NCBI GenBank assembly: GCA_947381435.1
Contig: CANCVE010000003.1
Location: forward strand, 1-64,000
Length of the DNA: 64,000 nt
From: Chitinophagaceae bacterium
Lineage (GTDB): Bacteria > Bacteroidota > Bacteroidia > Chitinophagales > Chitinophagaceae
Direction: 5' to 3'
The notes under the pieces were generated by a model. That model was not told where the DNA came from. It did not search any database and saw only the letters and a list, made by a program, of their open reading frames with translations. A program made the translations under genes and the position numbers. Shown here piece by piece: positions 27,163 to 36,035 of the stretch (within the stretch, counting starts at the first letter, position 1; each line of letters starts with the position of its first letter).

Positions 27163-27746
27163 CTAAAACAAGCTTGCCTGTTCTAGCTTTTTTACCTGAT
27201 TTAGCAATGGAAATCGTTCAAACACCCTATACCCTTTGCTGTCTTCATTTCGTTTAAGAAGTATTAATTCATTCACCATAAACGACGCATTAAAATGGGT
27301 GTTGCTATACTCCAACCACCCCTTTTCGTATTGCCAAGGCAGTAGTTTATGGGCGATGGATATAATATGATCCGTAATAAAATGTGGCTTGGTTTGGGCA
27401 TTTGGTTTAATATACTCCTGCACTTGCTTCAATTCTTTTATCAAATCCATTATCTGATTGGTTGCTTGTACTTTCAGGTAAATGGTATGCGATGGAAGAC
27501 TACCAAAATCGTCCAATACAATCCTGAAAACTTATTTACCATGGCAATATTGCGCAGCCTGTTTACAAAAGGCCGCTCTGCTAGCTCGTACTAGCTAAAT
27601 TTTATGAGTGTTATCTGTGGTTTTAAATGCAATGCTTGCTCACATTGATAGGCTTCTGAAAACCCCTTTTTTATTGCGATAATTTTCTCTATCAAGTCTT
27701 CATGAGGCTGGATAACTAATAGATATTCATTTATTGATTCGTTCAT
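27163..27746 (-). pseudogene. Broken 2H-phosphoesterase (2'-5' RNA ligase-like) gene
   Basis: Two pieces of one gene are visible on the minus strand. From ATG 27746 the frame encodes NESINEYLLVIQPHEDLIE and KPQITLIKFS, then a TAG at 27591-27593. After the stop the frame continues YELAERPFVNRLRNIA. The homology then jumps to another frame, giving IVLDDFGSLPSHTIYLKVQ and LLPWQYEKGWLEYSNTHFN to the end at 27163. One nonsense codon and one frameshift near 27520-27540 therefore separate it from a full-length gene. It resembles the intact paralogue at 28070 in order and length. The second half alone, read from a TTG at 27516, would be only 117 residues and lacks the first catalytic motif. Confidence 0.75.
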
Positions 27747-27816
27747 AAATTTTATTTTAACTGAATGATTGTGCTTAAAAGGCGACAGTTTACGTTCAAT
27801 TCACCATTTCGTTAGG

Positions 27817-28005
27817 TGTAATAACTCTTGTATTACATGTAATTAAGCCACTTCTGGGTGTAATGAAACTTCTATTAGATGTAATGTAGCCGCTTCTAGG
27901 TGTAATGAAACTTCTATTAGATGTAATGCAGCCGCTTGTGGGTGTAATGAAGCTTGTATTACATGTAATGAAACCGCTTCTGGGTGTAATATAAATAATA
28001 CCAAC
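27817..28005. repeat. Nine-unit tandem array with exact 21-bp period
   Basis: The word TGTAAT starts at 27817, 27838, 27859, 27880, 27901, 27922, 27943, 27964 and 27985, a strict 21-bp step. Between these words, two spacer types roughly alternate (for example GAAACTTCTATTAGA and GTAGCCGCTTCTAGG). Several units include ATTACATGTAAT or a near match, a 12-bp palindrome. The array lies upstream of the broken 2H gene and downstream of the intact one. The 21-bp period keeps an open frame across it (about 97 codons on the minus strand), but I do not regard that as a gene. Confidence 0.9.
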
Positions 28006-28069
28006 CCTTTTTTTACCTGAATTAATCCAAAAGATTTTTATCCTTTTTATCAAAAAAGTTTTCATAGGC

Positions 28070-28687
28070 TCAACAGTTGAATAATACATTTTCAGTTGAC
28101 GATAACTGAAAGCTTGTTAGTTTTTTACACGCATCAAACTGATGCTGCCTACGCAATAAAACCAACTCTTTCATCTCGAATGACCCACTGAATGTTTTTT
28201 GGGAATAATCCATTATAGCTCTTTCAAAAACAGAAAGAGACAATTTCCTAGCTATGATAAGTTGTGGCTTGGAAACCAAATGCATTGGCGGACAATCATT
28301 GCTACACACATAATGATTGATGGATTGGAGTGCATTGGCTAACTGTTTGAAAGGCTGCTGCTGCTGCACCCTTACATATATGGTGTGGGGAGGAAAGCCG
28401 CCGTAATTATTAAGCAATACAGAAAACCTTGGCAGCGTACCAATGGCACGGTTCATCCATCGGATAATGGTTTCTTCCATAGCCTTCTTCGCTAAAAAGT
28501 TGGCAATAGTAATGTACGGCTTGGTTTTTATAGAAACCCCTTCACCATACCTATCAAAAAAATATTGCTTTTCTTCCACCATCTGTTTATATACTTCATT
28601 GCTAGGGGTTGTCACCAGTAAATACTCAAACAAGTATCCATATTCATTTTGTAAACTTCTGCCGTGTGGTTGTGCTATTAAGTCCAT
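28070..28687 (-). CDS. 2H-phosphoesterase (2'-5' RNA ligase-like) family protein with altered motifs
   Basis: The 205-residue protein has the LigT-like layout: YLFEYLLVTTPSNEVY, KPYITIANF (first motif, residues 56-64), GGFPPHTIYVRVQ, and KPQLIIARKLS (second motif, 140-150). The active site of this superfamily uses two H-x-T/S motifs. Here the first reads Y58-I-T60 and the second Q142-L-I144, so both histidines are absent. Binding without catalysis is therefore possible. It is divergent from umuD with 75 bp between them, as related genes often are near Y-family polymerase operons. Family assignment rests on the overall pattern; the loss of motif residues is direct observation. Confidence 0.75.
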   Translation of the reverse strand: MDLIAQPHGRSLQNEYGYLFEYLLVTTPSNEVYKQMVEEKQYFFDRYGEGVSIKTKPYITIANFLAKKAMEETIIRWMNRAIGTLPRFSVLLNNYGGFPPHTIYVRVQQQQPFKQLANALQSINHYVCSNDCPPMHLVSKPQLIIARKLSLSVFERAIMDYSQKTFSGSFEMKELVLLRRQHQFDACKKLTSFQLSSTENVLFNC

Positions 28688-28704
28688 AAAAAATAAATAT
28701 TGTT

Positions 28705-28750
28705 CTAAATAATTTTAGCATAAAAATACTACATAATTTAGCAAACTAAA
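28705..28750. promoter_or_regulatory. Candidate operator dyads in the divergent umuD promoter
   Basis: CTAAATAATTTTAG (28705-28718) and TTTAGCAAACTAAA (28737-28750) are 5-bp inverted repeats with 4-bp spacers, lying 32 bp apart between the divergent genes. The second ends 12 bp before the umuD ATG. Their symmetry and position suggest a repressor site, such as a damage-response regulator, but no known LexA consensus for this group is matched with certainty. Confidence 0.4.
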
Positions 28751-28762
28751 AAAATAATTATT

Positions 28763-29230
28763 ATGTCATCAGAAATTTTTTCTCGTTCTGCTTATAATGG
28801 AAGCAAGAATTTTAGTCAAAACGATATCCAAACAGCTAATGCTACAGGCTTTGGGGCAGCTGCCGACGACTATGCCGAAAGGGGGATAGACCTTAATGAA
28901 CAACTGATAATAAATAAGCCTGCTACTTATTTTTTTAGAATGAATGGCGAAGCAATGTTGGAAGCTGGTATATATCCGGGGGATATATTGATTGTTGATA
29001 GAAGCCTGAAAGCTGTGTCGGGGAAAATTATTGTAGCAGCTTTAAATGGATCATTATTGGTGCGACGATATAAAGAAAACCAAAATAATTATTGGCTTGA
29101 ACCCGCTAATAAACGTTTTGCAGATATTACCTTGGATAAACATGTGCCACTAAAATTGTGGGGAGTAGTTACTTGTGTGATACACATTATAGACCCAATA
29201 TTGATTGCTTTTAATGCCTCAAAAAAATAA
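28763..29230 (+). CDS. umuD: UmuD-like S24 family protein lacking the catalytic Ser and Lys
   Basis: The 155-residue protein aligns with UmuD: ATGFGAAADDYAERGIDLNE matches the cleavage region CGFPSPAADYVEQRIDLNQ-type of E. coli (predicted bond Thr28-Gly29). AGIYPGDILIVDRSLKAVSG and the C-terminal LWGVVTCVIHII also fit. The catalytic serine of the GDSM motif (Ser60 in E. coli) is Ala64 here (NGEAM, codon GCA). The general-base lysine (Lys97, VKKL) is Arg101 (VRRY, codon CGA). Self-cleavage by this fold should therefore not occur. It is co-transcribed with umuC, whose start lies 2 bp beyond the stop. It may serve as an uncleavable polymerase subunit. Confidence 0.85.
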   Translation: MSSEIFSRSAYNGSKNFSQNDIQTANATGFGAAADDYAERGIDLNEQLIINKPATYFFRMNGEAMLEAGIYPGDILIVDRSLKAVSGKIIVAALNGSLLVRRYKENQNNYWLEPANKRFADITLDKHVPLKLWGVVTCVIHIIDPILIAFNASKK

Positions 29231-29232
29231 AT

Positions 29233-30513
29233 ATGGTAGCCATTGTGGATTGTAATAGTTTTTATTGCTCGTGTGAAAGGGTATTTAGACCTGATCTTGA
29301 AAATAAACCTGTTGTTGTACTGAGTAATAATGATGGGTGCATAATAGCTAGGAATGATGAGGCAAAAGCATTGGGTGTAGGTATGGCAGGGCCTTATTTT
29401 ATGGCAAAAAAGCTTATTGAGGATAATGGGGTTACCACTTTTTCTAGCAATTATAATTTGTACGGAAATATGAGTTGGCGTGTGATGGAAACATTAAGGA
29501 TGCTGATGGGCGAAAAAAATGTAGAAGTTTATTCTGTAGATGAATGTTTTATTAACCTCGATAAAATACCTAAACATCTATTGCAAAGCACCGCCCTCAA
29601 CATGAAACAAATGGTAGAATTATGGACAGGTATAAAAGTATCTATCGGTGTGGCACCTACAAAAGTGTTAAGCAAAGTGGCTAATAGACTTGCCAAAAAA
29701 AATAAATTTGCAACCAATTGCATACTTGTACTAGATACTCCTCTTAAAATAGAAGAAGCACTGAAAAAAACAAAAGTGGATGCCATTTGGGGAATTGGTG
29801 GTCAATATGCAAACAAACTAAAGGAAAAAAATATTCTTACAGCCTATGATTTAAGTAAGAAAGATTTGTTTTGGGCAATGAAAAATCTAGGCGGTGTTGT
29901 GGGCGAACGCTTATTGAGAGAATTGAAGGGAGAAAAGAGTAAAACCCTACAAAAGCCATTGATAGAAAAGAAAATGATAGCCACAACAAGAATGTTTGGA
30001 AGCCCAGTTTCGGATATTAAAAGTATTAAAGAAGCAATAGCAACCTATACGTCAAGAGCGGCGGAAAAGCTAAGACGGCAACATGGGGCTGCTAAAACAA
30101 TTAGTGTATTTGTGATTCCTAAAGAACCTAATAATAATGGTCGGTTTAGGCATGGTCCGAGCATTGGAAGCTATTTTACATTGCCTAAAGCAACATCGCT
30201 AACCAATGAACTTATAAAACCAGCTGTCGATTTGGTAGATAAATTATTTGAAAAAGGAAGGTCTTATAAAAAAGCGGGTGTAATGCTTAGTGGATTAGTA
30301 GCTGATAGCTCCATACAAGGAAATCTATTTGTTCCTCACAGTAATAATTGTCAACGCTTATTGATGAATATGATAGATAATGTAAACTTCTCAATGCGAG
30401 ATGACATATTAAAGTTTGCAGCTAGTGGTACTACACGAAATTGGAAAATGCAAAAGAATTTTCATAGTCCTCGATACACTACAAGATGGGATGAACTAAG
30501 GGAGGTTTTATAA
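29233..30513 (+). CDS. umuC: Y-family DNA polymerase V subunit UmuC
   Basis: The 426-residue protein is a full-length UmuC. It starts MVAIVDCNSFYCSCERVF with the metal-binding Asp6, continues with NNDGCIIARNDEAKALG, and has YSVDECF with Asp103 and Glu104, the remaining catalytic acids. The IGVAPTKVLSKVANRLAKK stretch and the little-finger and C-terminal region are present, ending WDELREVL. It performs translesion DNA synthesis. In contrast to its UmuD partner, nothing essential is missing. It is the second gene of the umuDC pair and is convergent with the DUF72 gene 20 bp away. Confidence 0.94.
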   Translation: MVAIVDCNSFYCSCERVFRPDLENKPVVVLSNNDGCIIARNDEAKALGVGMAGPYFMAKKLIEDNGVTTFSSNYNLYGNMSWRVMETLRMLMGEKNVEVYSVDECFINLDKIPKHLLQSTALNMKQMVELWTGIKVSIGVAPTKVLSKVANRLAKKNKFATNCILVLDTPLKIEEALKKTKVDAIWGIGGQYANKLKEKNILTAYDLSKKDLFWAMKNLGGVVGERLLRELKGEKSKTLQKPLIEKKMIATTRMFGSPVSDIKSIKEAIATYTSRAAEKLRRQHGAAKTISVFVIPKEPNNNGRFRHGPSIGSYFTLPKATSLTNELIKPAVDLVDKLFEKGRSYKKAGVMLSGLVADSSIQGNLFVPHSNNCQRLLMNMIDNVNFSMRDDILKFAASGTTRNWKMQKNFHSPRYTTRWDELREVL

Positions 30514-30533
30514 ATAGTAACTAGAAATAATTC

Positions 30534-31454
30534 CTAAAAAAATAATTGGAAAATAGAGTTTCTCTTTTTTACGAAAACAGGTTTTTTAATACTCAATCCA
30601 CAAACATCATTTAGCTTATCAATCATATAAAGAGAAAATTCTGGAAAATTAGCTTCATCTAGCAAGTGCATAAAGAAGTAAACTTCCTCGATACCATCTT
30701 CAATCCAAAGTTTTATTTTTTCTATCCATTTATCTATTCTGGCATAATCAGTATCATGCGTACCATTGCCCACATATCTGATAAAAACTTTTGGCACAGT
30801 AAGGTGCATGTGTACACAATCTCTTCTGCCACTGGTATCGGTCATTGCCAATCCAATTTTATGTTCTTTTAAAAAAGTAATTAATTCGTTTTTAGCATCA
30901 CTATTACTAAACCATTCTAGATGACGGAGTTCTACAAAGAATTGGTATTTTGTGGGTAGGCTTTTTAAAAAATCGAATAATTCAATTTTTTTCTTCGGAG
31001 TAAAAGACTCATTTAACTGAATTAATATTGGTCCTAATTGTTCTCGAAAAGCTGCTAATCCTGCAAGAAAATCATCCGTAAGGCTTTTTTTACCATAGAG
31101 GCCTCCTTCGTGGGTTATTCCTTTATACATTTTGGGACAATATAAAAATCCCTTTCTTGTTGTTTTTTCAGCCCATTTATCCATAGTTCTCGAACTATGA
31201 ATTTTATAATGTGTAGTATTGAGTTCTATGCTATTATAATTATTGGCATAGGTTTCTAAAAAATCTTTCTCTTCCATTTTGTAAGGAAAAATTTTTCCAA
31301 CCCATTCACTTCGCCCCCATTTGGAACATCCTACAAATACTTTTGGAGAAGCTTTCCTTGAGCCAGACAAAATTTCTTTGTTGGATAAAGGTTCAAATGG
31401 CAAAGTAAAATTTATGAGTGCAAGCTCTCGTTCAGAAACACGTCCAAATTCCAT
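30534..31454 (-). CDS. DUF72 (YecE-like) family protein
   Basis: The 306-residue protein shows the DUF72 pattern: VFVGCSKWGRSEWVGKIFP, YNSIELNTTHYKIHS, FLYCPKMYKGITH, FFVELRHLEWFSN, LAMTDTSGRRDCVHMHLT and VFIRYVGNG. DUF72 proteins have a TIM-barrel fold and no established reaction. They are often found close to DNA repair genes, as here beside umuDC. No signal peptide is present, so it is cytoplasmic. It is slightly longer than the core family because of an N-terminal extension of about 35 residues. Confidence 0.9.
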   Translation of the reverse strand: MEFGRVSERELALINFTLPFEPLSNKEILSGSRKASPKVFVGCSKWGRSEWVGKIFPYKMEEKDFLETYANNYNSIELNTTHYKIHSSRTMDKWAEKTTRKGFLYCPKMYKGITHEGGLYGKKSLTDDFLAGLAAFREQLGPILIQLNESFTPKKKIELFDFLKSLPTKYQFFVELRHLEWFSNSDAKNELITFLKEHKIGLAMTDTSGRRDCVHMHLTVPKVFIRYVGNGTHDTDYARIDKWIEKIKLWIEDGIEEVYFFMHLLDEANFPEFSLYMIDKLNDVCGLSIKKPVFVKKRNSIFQLFF

Positions 31455-31546
31455 CTCGAAGGATTTAGCGTAAATAATGTTCCAAAATTAAGGGAATTTT
31501 AATATTTTTTTCTCCTTGATAACGTTATGCTTTTAAATTTTATTAA

Positions 31547-32065
31547 TTATTCCTTGCTAACAGCTTTTTTATAAATAGGCACTGTACTACAAGGCTCTCC
31601 ATACATAATACTTTTAGCAATTGGCTTTAGCTTAGCAGTCATCTCAACATAAGCACTTTCTGGAATGGATACTTCTCCACATCCTTTTATTACCACTCTT
31701 TTATCGGTGTATTCTTCCAAATTCAAACCAGCTAATTTTCTGGTAATTAAAGTAGATATTAGTTGTGGTGCATCGCCAAAAACAAGGTCTTTTGCTACAG
31801 GTTGCAGATAATTTGCTGCCAACATATATGCCCACATAGGTATTACTGCATCGGCGGTACAAGTAATGGCAACATATTTACCTTGATACTTTACCCAGTC
31901 GGTAGTTTGCAAAGAAGCCCTGTAATCTTTCTCTTTTAATATTAATCCCATGAAAAGATATTCCTTCAAATCGAAAACTTCTATTTCACCTTTAGGATAA
32001 AAATCTTCTAAATCTACAGTTACTATTCCACTCTCTGCTACCTTATTTACAATTGTTGCTTCCAT
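31547..32065 (-). CDS. DUF2480 family protein
   Basis: The 172-residue cytoplasmic protein matches DUF2480 of Bacteroidota: IVNKVAESGIVTVDLEDFYP, FDLKEYLFMGLILKEKDYR, VAITCTADAVIPMWAYML and RVVIKGCGEVSIPESAYVEM. Function is not known. Two conserved cysteines (in ITCTAD and KGCGE) stand out as possible metal or redox sites. It is a single gene between two minus-strand neighbours, separated from the PpiD-like gene by a hairpin. Confidence 0.88.
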   Translation of the reverse strand: MEATIVNKVAESGIVTVDLEDFYPKGEIEVFDLKEYLFMGLILKEKDYRASLQTTDWVKYQGKYVAITCTADAVIPMWAYMLAANYLQPVAKDLVFGDAPQLISTLITRKLAGLNLEEYTDKRVVIKGCGEVSIPESAYVEMTAKLKPIAKSIMYGEPCSTVPIYKKAVSKE

Positions 32066-32165
32066 TATTAAATTATGATTGAAACTTATCTGAATAAATG
32101 AAATGATTTTGTATCAATACGAAAATACAATTCTGATTCTGTTTTTTGTTTTCGCTATTTGCAAA

Positions 32166-32205
32166 AACAAAACAGCCGCTCCTTTTTAAAGGGCGGCTGT
32201 TTAAA
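32166..32205 (-). terminator. Hairpin terminator after the PpiD-like gene
   Basis: AAACAGCCGCTCCTTT pairs with AAAGGGCGGCTGTTT with one unpaired base. On the minus strand the stem is followed by a T-rich tract. It lies about 50 bp past the stop of the PpiD-like gene. Confidence 0.7.
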
Positions 32206-32252
32206 TATTTACTCTTTTATACTCTCCTTATCTCCCTTTAGGAGATAGGGGA

Positions 32253-34352
32253 TTAATAAAACTTACTTCTAAAATCCTTTATTGTTGCAGACTTACGCAA
32301 AGCATCTCCACCTCTGTAGAAAGCAGAACGTTGTTGTTGTTGCATTGATTGTTTTAGTTGTTGCGCATCTGTTGCACTTTGTTTTGCTCCAATGTTTTCT
32401 ACACGTATAGCATAAACACCAGATTGACCATTGATTGGCTCACTAACTTTTCCTTTCAAATCTTTATTAAATGCAGCACCAACTACTTTGTTTTCCATTC
32501 CCAAACCAGGAATAAAGGCATTGCCAAAAGAAATACTATCTGCTTTCACAACCGGAGTACCAGTGCTTTTACTTAAAGCTTCTAGTGTGGTAGCAGTAAA
32601 CTTACCTTCTATAATTTGTTTAGCCTTTTTATCATTACGAGCTAAAGTTTCTACTTGCGGACGCAAAACAGAAACATCTGGCAAACCAGGTTTGTTGATG
32701 CTTGTTTCGATGGCAACTACATATTTTTCACCAATTTCAAATGTCTCAGAAACATCCCCTTTGCTATGTTCATAAACCCATCTTACCAACTGACGAGCTT
32801 GTCCTAATGCATTCACATAACTATCATTCTCTTTTATTTCAGCAGCAGTTAAAGCGGCTTTATTCAACTTTTTGGCATTGTCTTGAAAATCTTGCAATGT
32901 CTTATTAGTTGCAGAAAACTCAGCAGCAGCAGTACTTGCAGCAGAAACTGTTTCTGGACTAGCAATAATTGGTTTAGCCAAATAAGCAATTTTATAAGCA
33001 GTCTGAGGATTTTTTTGTCCTAATACTTCTATGTAGTGATAACCATATTCTGTTTTTACTACACCCTTACTTCCAACTGGTTTATCGAAAGCAAAATCAT
33101 TGAAAGTACCAACCATTTGTCCTTGAGGGAAGAAATCGTAAACACCACCCTTATCCTTACTTCCTGGATCGTCAGAATATTTTTTACAAAGTTCTTCGAA
33201 GTTTGCACCAGCTTTAATAGCAGTTTCTATACTATCAGCCAATTTCTTTCCAGTAGTGTCTTCTTTTATTTGTTGACCACTTTTTGGATCCATAGTAGCA
33301 ATCAAAATATGACGAACCTTAGCACTATCAGGCCATTGTTTTGTTCCTATCAACTTAGCAATTACAAAATTACTTCCATCTAGGTAAGGACCAAAAGTTT
33401 GTCCAGCCGCCAATTTAAACAAGGTATCTTTCTTAGCAGACTCTACTTTAGTTTTAGAAAAATAACTTTCTTTAAAAGGAGTTTCAGTACCTACTTTACC
33501 TAAATAAGCTTTTTCATCCTTAGATGCTTCGAAGTCAGCTTTTAAACCAGATAACTGAGTAAGTACTGCCGAGCTATCAGCACCACTTGGTGTTGCATCA
33601 AAAGGAACATATGTAATTCCCCTTGTTTCTTCTTCCTTATCATATTCTTTATGATGCTTTTGTGCAAAAGCTAAAATTTCATCATCAGAAACTTTTACTG
33701 TAGAATCTACAATAGTTCCATAAGGAACGGCTACATAGCTAATAGAAGAAATAGCATTGTTATCGGCTTGCGCTTTTTCTACCAACCATTTAGGAATGTA
33801 AACAGACTGCTGCAACAAATCATTGTATTTACTACGAAGTTTTTGCTGAATAGTAGGTTTCAAGTAAGCTTCATTGATCATCTCTATCTGATCAGCGTTT
33901 TTACTCTTTTTTACTTGCGCAATAATTTGCTTTGCTTTGTTTACATCAAACACACCAGTTTTCTCATCAGTAAATTCTCTTTTTAATGGAGATTGCTGAG
34001 GATCGAACAAAATGTCTGACAATTCTTTATCACTAACCATTAAGCCAAGTTTATCATACTCTTGCTCGTTAATGATTCTTTCTACTTCCTGATTCCAAAC
34101 ATTTGGAATCAATTGTTCACGGTTACCAGCTTGCTGACCATACATTTTTTGCATCATGCTCAACTTGGCTTCAAAATCGACTCTTTCTATCGATACACCA
34201 TTTATCTTACCTAATGTAGTAGTATTAGTAAAAATACCACCTCTTCCTCCACCGAGTGCCCTATCCTGAAGAATAAAAGAAATTAAGGCAATAGCAATCA
34301 GCCCAAACATTATCCAGGCTCCTTTGTCACGAATTTTTTGAATAACAGACAT
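32253..34352 (-). CDS. SurA/PpiD-type periplasmic peptidylprolyl isomerase (foldase)
   Basis: The 699-residue protein has one N-terminal membrane anchor (AWIMFGLIAIALISFILQ, about residues 13-30), a SurA_N-like region (GVSIERVDFEAKLSMMQ), and a parvulin domain near residues 345-455: VRHILIATMDPK, FEELCKKYSDDPGSKDKGG, YDFFPQGQMVGTFNDFAF and KTEYGYHYIEVLG. A second, degenerate parvulin-like region follows. This layout is that of PpiD, which assists folding of exported and outer membrane proteins from the inner membrane. It is monocistronic, with a promoter expected in the long intergenic region upstream. Confidence 0.92.
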   Translation of the reverse strand: MSVIQKIRDKGAWIMFGLIAIALISFILQDRALGGGRGGIFTNTTTLGKINGVSIERVDFEAKLSMMQKMYGQQAGNREQLIPNVWNQEVERIINEQEYDKLGLMVSDKELSDILFDPQQSPLKREFTDEKTGVFDVNKAKQIIAQVKKSKNADQIEMINEAYLKPTIQQKLRSKYNDLLQQSVYIPKWLVEKAQADNNAISSISYVAVPYGTIVDSTVKVSDDEILAFAQKHHKEYDKEEETRGITYVPFDATPSGADSSAVLTQLSGLKADFEASKDEKAYLGKVGTETPFKESYFSKTKVESAKKDTLFKLAAGQTFGPYLDGSNFVIAKLIGTKQWPDSAKVRHILIATMDPKSGQQIKEDTTGKKLADSIETAIKAGANFEELCKKYSDDPGSKDKGGVYDFFPQGQMVGTFNDFAFDKPVGSKGVVKTEYGYHYIEVLGQKNPQTAYKIAYLAKPIIASPETVSAASTAAAEFSATNKTLQDFQDNAKKLNKAALTAAEIKENDSYVNALGQARQLVRWVYEHSKGDVSETFEIGEKYVVAIETSINKPGLPDVSVLRPQVETLARNDKKAKQIIEGKFTATTLEALSKSTGTPVVKADSISFGNAFIPGLGMENKVVGAAFNKDLKGKVSEPINGQSGVYAIRVENIGAKQSATDAQQLKQSMQQQQRSAFYRGGDALRKSATIKDFRSKFY

Positions 34353-34934
34353 AATAAAAAAATATTAGTAAAAATTTTTGGATGGCAAAAATAGGGGGAA
34401 TATATGTTTGAAACATATTGTGGAAAAATGCTTCAAAGTCAACAGCCGCCTACTGTTTAGAATGTGAACAAAAAAGACACAATATTTTATGTTCTAATGC
34501 GAATGAAAAATCAATAAAATCCAAAAAAACTATTCCCCATTGAGGCTGTTAATAACATCAGTTTTCAGGGGATAAACACAATTTTCACACTTATAATCGG
34601 GGATAGATATAGAATAAATACATCAAATAAATCTATCAGAAAGCTTATGCAGAAAATTTTTATCCTTTCTTTTCCATGTTAAACCAATATTAATTTCGTG
34701 TTAACACCTTAATGTGTTTATTGCGTTTAACAACCTATCTTTCTGTTTAAAACCCTTTAAAACCCTTACTCATAAAGGATTTTAGTTTGTGCATTAAATG
34801 TTAGAACACGTGGATAAGCCCTACTTTATTAACTTCGCCGCTTGTGTACAACTTAGTTTTCCCGATATCCACAGCCGTAGTAGTAGTAGTGGGTTATATA
34901 AATAATGTATTATTAAAAGTATATTACAAGAGTT
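34353..34934. other. Long AT-rich intergenic region with DnaA-box-like sites (possible oriC)
   Basis: No gene is seen in these 582 bp between divergent genes. Three words differ from the DnaA box TTATCCACA by one base: TTTTCCACA (34419-34427, minus), TTATCCACG (34809-34817, minus) and ATATCCACA (34865-34873, plus). AT-rich tracts lie at 34640-34700. Gene orientation changes from mainly minus to plus here (nadA). Two parS-like sites are 5 kb away. The region could equally be just the promoter area of ppiD and nadA. Confidence 0.4.
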
Positions 34935-35942
34935 ATGAACATTGAAATAGCAAAAGAAAAAATTTTAGAAAATGGATTCCTTAATCTCGAATTAGATCCT
35001 TCTTTGGATTTATTTGTTGAGATAGAAAAATTGAAAAAAGAAAAAAATGCAATAATTCTTGCACACTTCTATCAGGAACCCGACATTCAGGATATTGCAG
35101 ACTATATTGGGGATAGCCTAGGACTTGCTCAGAAGGCACAAAGCACCAATGCTGATATGATTGTTTTTGCAGGAGTACACTTCATGGCAGAGACAGCAAA
35201 AATTCTGAATCCTTCAAAAAAGGTTTTATTGCCCGATTTGAATGCTGGTTGTTCTTTGGCAGATTCTGCTCCAAAAGATTTGTTTAAAGCCTTTAAAGAG
35301 AAGCACAGCGACCATTTGGTAATATCCTACATCAATTGTTCTGCAGATATCAAAGCGCTCAGCGATATTATCTGTACCAGCAGTAATGCCGAGGCAATCA
35401 TTAATAGTATTCCATTGGATCAGCCCATCATTTTTGCACCAGACAGAAACTTGGGTGCATGGCTCAATAAAAAGACGGGTAGAAATATGTTATTGTGGAA
35501 TGGTGCCTGTATGGTACATGAGATTTTTAGTTTGGAAAAGATAACCAAGCTAAAGATTCGTCATCCCGAAGCGCAAGTATTGGCACATCCAGAATGTGAG
35601 GATGCTATTTTGAGGATATCTGATTTTGTAGGAAGCACCACACAGATACTAAAATATGCGGTTTCTTCTAGCTGTAATACCTTTATTGTGGCAACAGAAA
35701 CAGGTATTCTGCATCAAATGCAAAAAGACGCCCCAAATAAGACGTTTATTCCTGCTCCCCCTACCAATAATTGCGCGTGCAACGATTGTCCGCACATGAA
35801 GCTAAATACGCTGGAAAAACTATACTTGTGTATGAAGTATGAACTCCCCGAAATATTAATGGATGAAAACCTGCGTATTGCCTCCAAAAAACCTATCGAT
35901 AGAATGTTGGATATTAGTAGAGCTGCGGGACTGATAGGATAA
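34935..35942 (+). CDS. nadA: Quinolinate synthase NadA
   Basis: The 335-residue enzyme condenses iminoaspartate with dihydroxyacetone phosphate to form quinolinate in NAD synthesis. NadA signatures are clear: [45 protein letters not shown] (Cys106), [11 protein letters not shown] (Cys192) and the [13 protein letters not shown] cluster (Cys280-285). Together these supply the three ligands of its 4Fe-4S cluster. Length and start fit the family. nadB and nadC are not adjacent. nadD lies 5 kb downstream. Confidence 0.97.
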   Translation: MNIEIAKEKILENGFLNLELDPSLDLFVEIEKLKKEKNAIILAHFYQEPDIQDIADYIGDSLGLAQKAQSTNADMIVFAGVHFMAETAKILNPSKKVLLPDLNAGCSLADSAPKDLFKAFKEKHSDHLVISYINCSADIKALSDIICTSSNAEAIINSIPLDQPIIFAPDRNLGAWLNKKTGRNMLLWNGACMVHEIFSLEKITKLKIRHPEAQVLAHPECEDAILRISDFVGSTTQILKYAVSSSCNTFIVATETGILHQMQKDAPNKTFIPAPPTNNCACNDCPHMKLNTLEKLYLCMKYELPEILMDENLRIASKKPIDRMLDISRAAGLIG

Positions 35943-35964
35943 ATACAATAAAACATTTGCTAAA

Positions 35965-36008
35965 TAAAAAACCTCTTTTGTCCTGTTAAGGATAAAAGAG
36001 GTTTTTTT
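35965..36008. terminator. Bidirectional terminator between nadA and the 36036 gene
   Basis: AAAAAACCTCTTTT pairs with AAAAGAGGTTTTTT, and an inner ATCCTTAACAGGA-like stretch extends the stem. It sits between two convergent stops (35942 and 36036) and carries T tracts in both directions. Confidence 0.88.
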
Positions 36009-36035
36009 ATTAAAAAGCCTGTATATCTATTTTCT

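Noticed and set aside
27817-28005. CRISPR array
   Set aside because: Units are 21 bp without unique spacers, and no cas genes are present. The same holds for the arrays at 12345, 37636, 50217 and 62580.
27796-28089. Open frame of 97 codons with a 14-residue repeating pattern (FITPRSGYITSNRS type)
   Set aside because: It is a by-product of the 21-bp tandem array: 21 is a multiple of three, so no stop arises. It has no recognisable start context and overlaps the end of the 2H gene.
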